The notes under the pieces: generated by a model
Database searches by the model: none
What the model saw: only the letters and a program-made list of their open reading frames with translations
What the model was told of the DNA's origin: nothing
NCBI GenBank assembly: GCA_963921425.1
Contig: OY992833.1
Coordinates: 31,358,698-31,422,697, forward strand
DNA: 64,000 bases
Direction of reading: 5' to 3'
DNA from: Dryas octopetala
Taxonomy: Eukaryota > Streptophyta > Magnoliopsida > Rosales > Rosaceae
Part shown: positions 11,847-22,432 of the stretch, piece by piece
Position numbering within the stretch: position 1 is the stretch's first letter
How the letters are laid out: every line of letters begins with the position of its first letter
Program-made: the position numbers and the translations under genes

Positions 11847-14826
11847 ACTTTAAACTTTTTTTTTTTGGGCTAGGAAATTAAACTTTAAACTTGAAAGGAT
11901 CATTATGTTATATAACCACCCCAAAAACAAAAACAAAAAGGGAAAAAAGATAGAGGAGAGAAGAGTGGTGCTGATTCCGATTTTAATAAACTTCAGAGGC
12001 TCGATATGATAGATGTAAATGATAGGTGTCAATAACACATGAAAAGGTGTTATAACTTATAACAACTGATGAAAAAATGAAGTCCCATCAAAAAAACAAG
12101 ATAAGAAAAGTAAGGATAGTGGCATGCTCCCCCCCCCCCCCCCAACTACAATACTAAATAAGTAAATATCAATCACCTTTACCACCATTTTTGAGTGTGG
12201 AGACCACCCATATTAGTTATATTTCTAAGGAAAAAAAAAATTAGGGCATAAAGAACATCACACATATATGATAATTACTTTGTGGTGGTCGTCTATCTAA
12301 TTAATCTAAACATTGACAGACAAAAAAAAAAAATCTAAACATTGCTTTATTGATTGAGGCAATTCAAGAATGAAAATTGAACTTTTAAACATCAAACGGA
12401 AAGAAATCGTCAAATCAAAGCACAGCACATTTGGGCAATTGATCCACTATCTAAAGCTCCAATGACCCATCATGACAAAGAATTATGATGTTCAATTATC
12501 GATCTTTTTCTTCTGGTTTAAGCAAATTCACATGTATATTTAGCCTCTTGATGTGTCATGACTCATAATAGAGAGAGATGGGGGTCAATTGTATTTAGAA
12601 TAAATGATGTAAATGGTTTGGTGCGTTTAACATGTCGGGGATAAATGATGTAAAAACGGGCCTACAAATATGACCAAACAATTTGTATGTACAAAAATTA
12701 GAGACTGGAGAGGTGCAGTTGTTGAGGAAGGTGGTGTCCACCACATTGTACAAGGATTATAATGTTATTTTCTTTAGACTCATACTGGTTCCGCGGAATC
12801 TAATGATCTTTTTTTTTTCAGTGCATACAACATACCCATTTATGTAAAGTATTTTCCTGGCTACCATATTTGCACCATGAATTTCATACACAAGCTTTAA
12901 TTTTAGAGCTTATTTTCGTCAGCCAACGGCTATAACACAGAGCCATTAATTATTTTATGTTGGTTTTCGATCTTCTATTAATTGTTTCAGTCAGTTAATG
13001 CTCTCTGTCTCGTATACTTGTCCTTAATTAAGAAATATATTCATTTTTTGTTTATTTCTTTTGGTACTATATATATATAAATATATTTGCTTGAAGAATA
13101 TGTAGCAGTGTAGGCTTATATAACTAAGCTAGAATTGCTTGGGAAAAAGATCCTTCAATATACTTCCTTTGTGTTAGGTTTTAAAATATATGGATACTGT
13201 TTTTATAATCAGGCTTCTTATGTATTTTTTATTCATATGTATCATATAATACGTACAGGATAATTATAGATACAGAGGCTTTTTTAAATTTTTTTGTTAG
13301 ACAACTTACACATGCACAGTCAAACTCAAATCCCTTATAATCATTTAGGTGACAGTGTCTGTTGGTGACGTTTAAATAAACAATGTTTAATTGACTAAAA
13401 TAGTCCTAACACAGAGAGAAGGGTATTCTACTAAAATACTCACGGAAGACATATTTCCCTTATTTGCCAATAATGGTTAATTTGTTCTTCAGTTCTTCTA
13501 CGTACAACTCACTATATAATATATTAATAATATAATATACAAGACGCTTAAGAGCAAAGTTAGCAAACCAATGTAGTTCGCTAAGTGACGCTAGGTACAT
13601 ATGGTTAATATATAGTTTAATTAATTTTTTTTGATGAACCAATTTAAGCATGCATAAGATGAATAATGTACCTACTACCTAGCTAGCTACTTGTTGTGTC
13701 ATTACTGTCGATTCAGAATCAACTTGTTGGGGTAGTAGGATACAGCTTTGATTTTTGAGATTTTCTTTCTTCTTACAAGCACATGACAGCTTAATTAATA
13801 CAAGTTAATATTAAACAGTTTTTCGATCTTTCACACATGCATTAATTGGAAGTTATTTAACTTATTTCTGAAAAAAATTATAGCAAATGAATAGAAACAT
13901 GAAATGAAATATCACAAATAATTAACCCTAAAAAACTGTCTTATCGCCTAAATTTATAATATGGTTCGTGATGTGAAAAAATCATTGACCAATGTGAGTT
14001 GTAATTACTGATTAATGTCAAACAGCTTAGCTTGCCAACTCTACTGCCTGCAAGTGATTAGGGTTCATGATGAGCCTTGGTTTGAACTTTGAACCCCTCA
14101 AATGACACCCTCGTATTTCATTAATTTAATTTAATGAGAGAAAAAGAATAGCCAAGAGGGGCTGTGTATCGAAAATTCGAAATATAGCATAATGATATTT
14201 TGAACATAATTCTCTCCATTATATTTTCAATTGTTTTATCATTTGAATATGTTGCTCAGAACAGAAAAAATAAAAAATATGGGAATCATGGAAATATAAT
14301 AAGTGTTAGGATAAATATAAGGATAAGTTGTTTTTGTGTGGGTATTTTTGTAATTTGATAAAGAATCATATTCCATGAACATGGTGGGGTTTGTTGATGG
14401 TCATTGCCACTTCAGAAAAGGATAAACCTAAAATCGGGGCAGAAAGAAAGAACAAAAAAGTCACAGGTTATCATCGATGACGTGGCAAAGATAACATATC
14501 TACGCGAATAAAAGTCGCGGTTGCTGTTGATTATCGTGAGTTCGTGACACTGGTTGAGAGTCATTGAATGGATCCCATTCTCAATTAAGCCCGAGAATAT
14601 TTCTAACAGACTCTTTAAATCTTATTTTATTAACCTATCTGATAATTTAAAAAATTAAAATTATTTACTTTACTAAACTATTTAAATTTAAACAAAATTG
14701 AAATTGAGTTGAATAAAATGGATATTCCATTTGATTGGTAAAGATTGTTTAGAAATTAAAATGAATTGTTATTAGAGAGAATACAATTTCGTTGAGATGT
14801 GAAAATTTAGATGCAGTGATATATAT
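11847..14826. other. Gene-free AT-rich intergenic DNA
   Basis: Nothing gene-like was recognised. It holds a run of 15 C residues (about 12129-12143) and several poly-A/T tracts. No tRNA or hairpin precursor was convincing. Confidence 0.5.
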
Positions 14827-15240
14827 ATAGACCCCTTCTAATAAGGGATCCCTCATTTAGTGTTAAATGAGGGATCACCTTGTGGGGCCCACACATGTCG
14901 TTTTGTATTAATCTAAATCGTCCGTTTTTTACATCTTCATTGATAGATTATCTCTGTAAAAAATCAGCCAAATCGAAAATCGTTACCCGTTCGATTAAGC
15001 GGTCAAAGTTTAGGTGTTTATAGAAGAATTTGTTGTTCGTCCATTTGTTTTAAACTTTGACCGCTTAAACGAACGAGTAAACGATTTCCGATTTGGCCGA
15101 TTTTTTGTAAGGATAATCTATCAATGAAGATGTAAAACATGGACGGTTCGGATTAACACAAAACGACCCTTATGGGCCACACAAGGTGATCCCTCATTTA
15201 ACACTAAATGAGAAATCCCTTATTGGAAGGGCCCTATATA
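14827..15240. mobile_element. ~410-bp palindromic MITE, family member 1
   Basis: The outer ends read TATATAGACCCCTTCTAATA on the left and, as reverse complement, a matching TATATAGGGCCCTTCCAATA on the right. Inside, ATTTAGTGTTAAATGAGGGA is repeated in inverted orientation at both ends. The arms continue inward for about 180 bp, including AAACTTTGACCGCTTAA against its complement. Target duplication is unclear because the flanks are TA-rich. Related copies occur at about 26343-26968 and 45752-46152. Confidence 0.8.
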
Positions 15241-15469
15241 TAAAATAAACAATTTTAATGATCGAATTATAATATAAAATAGATACTATAAGAGACTTTA
15301 CCCTTATATAAGATCCCTACATGCATGTATAAACAATTACCTACTTCATTACAAGTTTACACCTAAACATCTTTCACTAAAAACAAGAGAGAATGATACC
15401 ACAAGATCACCATAGTCCATAGAGACTTTGGATTGTGTGAGAGAGAGAGATTTCGTATTCAGTCAATCA

Positions 15470-16215
15470 AATTAATTAGGCATAAATTCAATTTAGACAC
15501 ATAGCTATATATGCTATTTCAACGAAGTCCACGAATTTTCAAATATTTCAAATATACACATGATTTATTATGTAAATTGAAAAATGAAATTCCGTCCATC
15601 AATTTATTGAGAGATCAGTTAAATGTCAGCTAGACTTTTGCTAACAAAGATTAATTGGCGACGTGGCACCAACTCAGCATACATTTCCCGCCAAATGAGC
15701 AACACATATCCACTTGACACGGGCCCACACACTCATCACCTCTTTCTCGCTCGTCGAACGCTCTCCTGACCATTTAGTCTCCCAAAAACATCACGTTTTT
15801 TTCCAAATTCGAATATAAATCTCTCACTTGTGTTCAACGACCGAAAAAGAAATGATGAGTTTGTGGACCCGTGTCAGGGGTTAGGTGGACTCGTGTTGCT
15901 CATTTCCCGCGGGTCCACCTAACCCCTGACACGGGCCCACAAACTCTCTCTCTCTATTATTATTAAATTGTGGATCTGTGTCGCTCATTTGTCGGTAAAT
16001 GTTTGCTGAGATAGCGCCACATCGCCAAGTAATCCCGGTCAGCAAAAGCCAACCTGTCATTTAACTGATCTCTCAACGAATCAATGGACAAAAATTTATT
16101 TTTCAATTTAGATAATAAATCGGGTGTATATTTAAAATATTTGAAAGTTTATAGACCCCGTTGAAATAACTTATATAATTATGTGTCTAAATTGAATTCA
16201 TGTCAATTAGTTATG
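15470..16215. mobile_element. ~745-bp foldback element with long arms and a central hairpin
   Basis: Left arm 15470-15705 and right arm about 15970-16215 are inverted copies (for example ATTCAATTTAGACACATA against TGTGTCTAAATTGAATT, and GAGAGATCAGTTAAATG against its complement). The middle holds a separate near-perfect stem, about 33 bp, at 15857-15889 and 15914-15946. It is GC-rich compared with its surroundings. There is no coding capacity. A 16-bp direct repeat with one mismatch (15461-15476 and 16233-16248) flanks it, but is too long and offset to be sure it is a target duplication. Confidence 0.7.
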
Positions 16216-16799
16216 CACTTATGCTCAAGAAAAGTCAACCAAATTAATGTCTTGAATTTTTGCAGCAATTGACCAACCAACTAAACCTGATTTGCGAGTA
16301 CAGTCTTCTCGAAGACTCCAAAAAAGCCTGCTAAGGTATTATTGCCCTTCCAAGTTCCGAATCCAATCAACATATGAGTTAGAGAAATTCAATTATATAT
16401 ATTTATTTTATATTAAAATAAGTTTAATAGTAAATTTATGAGTAAAAAAATCAATATAGTAAGTTTACAGTACACATCAACTTTTTCATCTCTCTATCAC
16501 AAATTTTATTGGATTACACATTCATAGCATGTGTGTGATGTTTTTAGTAATAACATTAACAACAACAGCTACAAAAACTTAGTTTAGGTATAAGATTCTA
16601 TCAAAATTACCAATTTACCAGGTCTCTCATTTCATTTTTGCAGAATCAATACCCAACTAACCAACAATGTTGTCCTTTAGTTTTTATATATTTATATACT
16701 TTTTTTGGCAAGCAACGTACCATTGCTTATGAAGTTATGAGACTAAGTTCAATGGACAAAAATAGCTCCATGTCAAAACAGATTGTGTATTTGTGTTCT

Positions 16800-17216
16800 A
16801 GTGTTCTATGCCCCACAGCACTCCATGGCCCACGTACCCCACGACCAATCGTTGCCGTTGGATTGAATTGTCCTTAAGACCCAACATTAACCACATAGTC
16901 AACAGTGTTTCAGAACCCCGAGAAAAAAAGATCAACGGCTGATCTTGGCTAGTGAATGAGTGGATGGGTATAGTCCATTAGATCTTGCAATGCTCACGTG
17001 CATGGTATCCAGCATAGGCAAGCATCATCCTCAATGCGCATTGGGATCTCATGCTAGAAAGATCCCATGTTTCCCAGACATTGAAAATCCCATGCCAATG
17101 CCAGGCATATTCACGTACGGCGTAAGTTAGCATACATCATACACTCATATCTAACGTGCGCTCATCCAACCGTTTGCGTCGAGGACGAGCCCTTTCCCAT
17201 GCAGTAGCAGCGGCGG

Positions 17217-17251
<35 letters not shown>

Positions 17252-17580
17252 TGCACGCACGCTTCCCTATAACCAAATGAATCCCTATAAGATATTCTTT
17301 GCGCGTGAAACGTGGGGCCCAATCGGGAAGGGGCAACGCCGTTTACGACGGACACGGACGTTAAGGAGGGGGTCACGGACCTGTGCTTTAATCTGACGGG
17401 ATTGACCCCGTGATTAACGGCGTTAAGAGCGGGGTCCAGAAGGCCCATGAATTACGGTCCAAATCTCTTTTTCGGTGTTGGCCCCCTTTGTTGATTCTGG
17501 GTGGGGGCCATCAACGGCTAGTTGGGATTTGAGGTGTGAGGGAGACAGGGTGTCACGTCAGCTGTTCACCGCCTTTGCCA
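16800..17580. promoter_or_regulatory. GC-rich, promoter-like island without an attached gene
   Basis: Base composition rises sharply against the AT-rich flanks. Motifs common in plant promoters cluster here: a G-box-like CACGTG (about 16995), other ACGTG cores and GGCCCA/TGGGCC site II elements (near 17315 and 17440). A (GGCA)n run sits at 17217-17251. Open frames inside are repeat-driven and resemble no protein family I know. It could be a promoter of an unannotated transcript, or the remnant of a lost gene or element. Confidence 0.35.
17217..17251. repeat. (GGCA)n microsatellite
   Basis: About eight to nine perfect tandem copies of GGCA inside the GC-rich island. Confidence 0.95.
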
Positions 17581-17830
17581 TTTACTAAGCCTAAACCAAT
17601 TTAACAAGCAAAATTCTTGGTAGACGGTAGACCTACCCACTTTCTACTTCATTTTGAAGACATCCAATGTATTCTATTTTATATAAATATTAGTTAGTTA
17701 TAGTATGTTTTTTATTTGTAGAATTTAATTTTTGTATGTTAAAAGTCAAGCGTTGAGAAAAATATTTTTATTTTGATTATTTAGTATTTCACCCATATGC
17801 ACTCAAAGCCTTCAAAAGGTACTCTACACA

Positions 17831-18205
17831 CTAAGAGTCCGTTCGGTTTAAATTTTAAAGACCTGAGAATAAGAAATCAATTCATAATCTAAGAGAATCT
17901 AATCTCCTTATTGGGGGAAAATGAAACATTAGCTGAAACAATGTAATTGATTTTCCTCTCTTGAGAAATCATTTAATATTATTTTTTTGATAAAACTAAT
18001 CCTGTTATTATTTTAAAATAAATAATAGATTATGATCCAATTGAAAAATTGACCAAATACAACATCTATCTCTTTTTTTTCGATTCTTAGTTTATTTTTT
18101 CAAGCTTACCAAACAAAGGAATGAGAATTTCACATTCCCTTTCCCCTGGAAAATGCAAAAAAATTAATTTTCCAATAAATTAATTCCGTAAACCAAAAGG
18201 GTCCT
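17831..18205. mobile_element. Probable degenerate Tourist-like MITE
   Basis: The ends are imperfect inverted repeats: GAGTCCGTTCGGTTTA on the left against GGACCCTTTTGGTTTA (reverse complement of the right end). The interior is AT-rich and non-coding. Three-base flanks (TAA and TAC) do not match exactly, so the superfamily call is tentative. Confidence 0.45.
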
Positions 18206-18816
18206 ACCGTATATGTATTTGTATGTGTATAATAAAGTTTTAAAGTTAGGATAAAATTAGGAATCCAATGAGTGGTATATTTGATTTTATAAATTAGGCA
18301 AGTTTGGATTCATTCTTTGAATGATAACGCTAATACATTAATTTATAAAGTATTATTTTTTAAAAAGTTTGGGTTCATTCTTTTAATGATTGCTAAAAAT
18401 GTTATGAGAGTGAGAAAGTTGAGATATAATTTTAGTACAAAATGTCATTATCGAGATATTTTTATATTAAAATTATACTTTCATTAACAAAGTAATGTAA
18501 ATTGACAAGTATTTAATTGATACAAAATAAAAATTTGGACACTCAATTGAAATAAATAAAAATTAGAATATCAATTTAGATCCCGACCAAAACTTGGGTA
18601 CTAAATATAAAAAATTGCGATACATAATCTATAATATTTTTCATTTACATTTACCAGATGAGGTCATGGAGCTCGGAATGAATAATGCGATCACGCTGGC
18701 CTGTAATTAGAGTTACCTTATTTTCCTATAACATTAATGAGAAATTGCTAGAAGCCTTTTCCAAAGTCCAAACAAAAAAGAAACATGTATTTCCATCAAC
18801 ATGAAAATTGCTAGAA

Positions 18817-19262
18817 TAAGGGTTTTTTTCATATTTAATACCTGAACTTTGACCATTGTCTTAATGTGGTACATAAACTTTTATTTGTCCCAATTGAGTA
18901 TCTAAACTTTTATTTTGTGTCTAATAGGTACCAAAATGAATTTCTCTTAAAATTATCAACAAAAGTTAGGGGCAATATAGTCACTTCAAAAAATTTAAAT
19001 TTAAATTTAAATTTAAATTTTTAATTTTTTTTGTTTGTTGTGTGTTTTTTTTAATAATTTTAAACATATAAATAAAATAATTAAAATATACTTTGACTAT
19101 ATTGCCCCTAATTTTTATTGACAATTTTAACAAAAATTCATTTTGGTACCTATTAGACACAAAATAAAAGCTTAGGTACTCAATTGGGACAAATAAAAGT
19201 TTAGGTACCACATTAAGACAAGGGTCAAAATTTAGGTACTAAATATGAAATAAACCCCTAAA
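18817..19262. mobile_element. ~445-bp palindromic MITE
   Basis: Two arms of about 190 bp are inverted copies, sharing for example TTAATGTGGTAC, CTTTTATTTGTCCCAATTGA and CCTATTAGACACAAAATAAA or their complements. The centre contains a repeated AAATTT run (about 18987-19020). The outer ends are near GGGTTTTTTTCATATTTA and its partner TAAATATGAAATAAACCCC. A single-arm fragment of the same family is at 27240-27330. Confidence 0.78.
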
Positions 19263-19324
19263 AGAATGAAAGAAAAAACATATGATTTCATGATTCTTCG
19301 AGCATTGACTGAAGGCATGTACAT

Positions 19325-19590
19325 CGGTACATCTACCGGCCCGGTCCCTTATTTTTGCCGCGTGTTAATTTACACGGGCGCCGAAATTTAGACGCTGGCT
19401 AAGAGCCTAAGGCTAATGCTTCCGCCTTATTTACCGAGATTGCCATCAATGGCCGAACCTCGTTAGTTGTGGCAAATCCGTAAATCGGCGCGGCAACTAA
19501 GGACATTTTGGGAAGCAAGCCGCACAAATAAACCAGAAAAGGGTCGGCGCCTTGGGCGGTTACCTGATTGAGAACGCAACCAGCATCCCT
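19325..19590. other. GC- and CpG-rich insert of unknown origin
   Basis: About 265 bp with clearly higher GC and many CpG steps (GCGCC, CGCGG, GGCGCGGC) inside very AT-rich DNA. The minus strand is open across 19399-19665, but the translation matches nothing I recognise. Recent transfer from organelle DNA is one explanation; I could not identify a donor gene. Confidence 0.3.
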
Positions 19591-19912
19591 TTTTTTTCTT
19601 AATAAAAAAAAAGTTAGAGAATTTAAAGGTGAACCTCTTTTTGCCCCAAAAGTCTTAATAATCATTATTTTTACCCTAATGATTCATGCGCTGGTATCCT
19701 TATCCCCACTATTCACTACTGTCCTCTACTTTTATTTTCTATTCTTACTTTTAATACAATTATAGTTTCAGCACTTTATACCTCTGAAGAATGAAGACTT
19801 CAAAGTTTAATTTGCAAGCTATTGAGTATTCTATTTGAAAGTCTTGAAGGAGGGATAAAGTGTTCGAAGTCATTGAATAAGGAATGGTTGAATTTAATAA
19901 GAGCAATACGTA

Positions 19913-20388
19913 TGTTGGCTATAATTATGTTTCGTTTTTTATTTTTAATTAAAAAAAAAAGAGTCGAAATATGGTACAGTGTATGAGGACAAAGAGTCAA
20001 ATTATAGTCATTACTAACTAGTTGTTAATTAAATAATATTTTTTTCCATAATATTAGAGTCTTAAATTCAAATCTCCTATTTTTCAGATAAAAAAACAAA
20101 AGAAAAGTGCACAATTCAAGCACTAAATATCTCATGTTGGCTATAATTATGTTTCGTTTTTTATTTTTAATTCAAAAAAAAATAAGAGTCGAAATATGGT
20201 AAAGTGTATGAGGACAAAGAGTCAAATTATAGTCTTACTAAGAAATTAATTAAATTATAGTCATTACTAACTTGTTGTTAATTAAATAATATTTTTCTCC
20301 ATAATATTAGAGTGTCAAATTCAAATATCTTATTTTTCAGATAAAAAACAAAAGAAAAGTGCACAATTCAAGCACTAAATATCTCATG
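19913..20388. repeat. Direct tandem duplication (~220 bp unit)
   Basis: Unit 1 (19913-20134) and unit 2 (20135-20388) both begin TGTTGGCTATAATTATG and end ...CACTAAATATCTCATG. They differ by a few substitutions and about 30 extra bases in unit 2 near 20236-20265. No protein is encoded. Confidence 0.9.
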
Positions 20389-22320
20389 TGTGAAAGAAAG
20401 AAAATTGATATTATTCTTACTAACCTCTCTACACTCGCGAATAGATTTTTTTTTTTATGTGTATTGTGGAAATATTGATATTTTGAAACGCGTATAGTGT
20501 GCTGAATAAGATTTTCCTATTGCTCGTATATTTAGTTTCTGGAACTTGTTTTCTCATTGCACACATGCAAAATGCCTTTTGCATTACACATACATATAAA
20601 TTTTTTATTATAATTAAATAATTATTTATTTGAATAAAAAAGTTCAATTTGAGCATAAAAAATATAGTCTCAAGGGTGTGATAGATATCAAATTAACATG
20701 TGACAAATGGTATTGAGCATGCCCAAGTTAGACTTGTATATTACAAAATGAAAACATAGTTAAATAAATGTTTGGAACGGTATCATTAGATATGTTAGCT
20801 TGGCATGCAGTACCCTTTCGTCCCATCGCACCAGTACTCTAATCAAGTTTGCAAGCCAGTTGTGCCTGCAGCTTCTTGTCTTTCTCAATCTCCATTATAC
20901 TTTTATGTTAATTTGTCTCTTCACATAACATTATATTCTAACATTATTTTGAGATTATTCTCAGGTTAGAGACAACATATCTAAAGATTTAATTTGTTTT
21001 AATAAATTATTAATTTTATAATAGTGTTGAATTTCCAAAAAAATATAATCCCAATGTGAAAGTGTTGTTATTTTGACATCTATTATTCTACCCTTAATGA
21101 AAAGCAAAAGGGACACACGTCCACTACATGACAAATACTCTAAAAGATACAGTATGCACAATACAAATGAATGAAATAAAAACGGGTAAAGCTCTAGTAA
21201 TTAGACAAATTGTTATAAAAAAGTTATTAGACAAATTCATCTTCCTACACATGTTTTCGTATTAACAGACGGTTTTTTTTGTTGGGGAAAAGTATTCACG
21301 AACGTTAGATCAGTTTTTTAACAAACGGATAAACTCATAATTATAATTTATTTTATAATTATAACTGACACCAATCGAGTAAAGACAAAACATCATAAAG
21401 AAAAGATATAGAAAAAAAAAATTATATAAATAGAAGGATAAATACTAATTTAAGTTGGCATTAGTAAAAGTAATCGTTATGTATAATATTTAGATATTTG
21501 ATATCACCCTTGTTAGATTGATAATTTGATTACATCTTGAAAGAAAATGTCATGATTTAGATTATTAATCTAACCTAAAATAACATTTCCTATAATATAT
21601 GTGTATTATAGTATATGCGCCACGCAGTGAGCCAGTGACTGTGCAAGGCTGATAACAGGTTAGTGCATCAATAAAATAAGAGGTTTAAAAAGTTATGTAA
21701 ATCAAGTATTATTTTTTGTTGGCATGAAAATAAACAGTACGATATACATTATGATAATTGTTTTAAAATTCATTAGTTAATAAATTGATATAAATCTAAT
21801 TATTTTTTTGGCCTGTTACATGACTTATTTTATAATACAAATTGTCTATTTGTTTGGCTCCATTTTAAATATTATTATTATAAAAAATTAACTATATTAA
21901 AAATTATTTTAATTATCTAATAATGATTAAATAAATAAATATTATTTTTGATAAAAATATATCAATAATTATAACTTTCATAAAATGACTAAATAATTTT
22001 TAATTTATATGGAGAGCTCAAAAAAATAGTTAACTTTATATTAACATATTAATCTCTTAGCTTTATTAGAGCATTTTTAATAATAGAATACTTTTATTTC
22101 CGTTAACAATTTATAGAATATTTGCTAAAAAAAAAATAAAAAGAAAAGGTGGTGCAACGTGCATATGAACAGAACACAGCTCAACAGCTCCCACTGACAC
22201 TCAGCAATAAAATGACTTCCCCTTGGCACTGTCTTCCATCTCTCATTAGGCTTTTCGGCTCTCTCTGTCTCCCATAGCTGTAGAGATATATTCCACACAC
22301 ACCTCTCTCTTGCTATCTCT
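20389..22320. other. Gene-free AT-rich DNA upstream of the XTH gene
   Basis: No conserved ORF or RNA gene was recognised. The last few hundred bases are the distal promoter of the XTH gene. Confidence 0.5.
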
Positions 22321-22331
22321 CTCTGCCTTCT

Positions 22332-22340
22332 TATATATAA
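22332..22340 (+). promoter_or_regulatory. TATA box of the XTH gene
   Basis: TATATATAAG at this point lies about 95 bp before the start codon. Transcription would begin near 22362 and give a 70-nt A-rich leader, normal for a plant gene. Confidence 0.65.
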
Positions 22341-22432
22341 GCACAGACAAAGAAATAAAAAACTCAGAAGAAAGAAAACCAGAGAAAAGAAAAACCCTTT
22401 ATTTTTAGGACCCAAGAGGAAGGAAAAGAAAT

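Noticed and set aside
12129..12143. Poly-C tract as a possible structural element
   Set aside because: A simple homopolymer with no symmetric partner or conserved surroundings; may vary or be a sequencing artefact.
17137..17448. Minus-strand frame through the (GGCA)n run
   Set aside because: The repetitive ACLP product comes from the microsatellite; no family similarity and no splice or promoter support.
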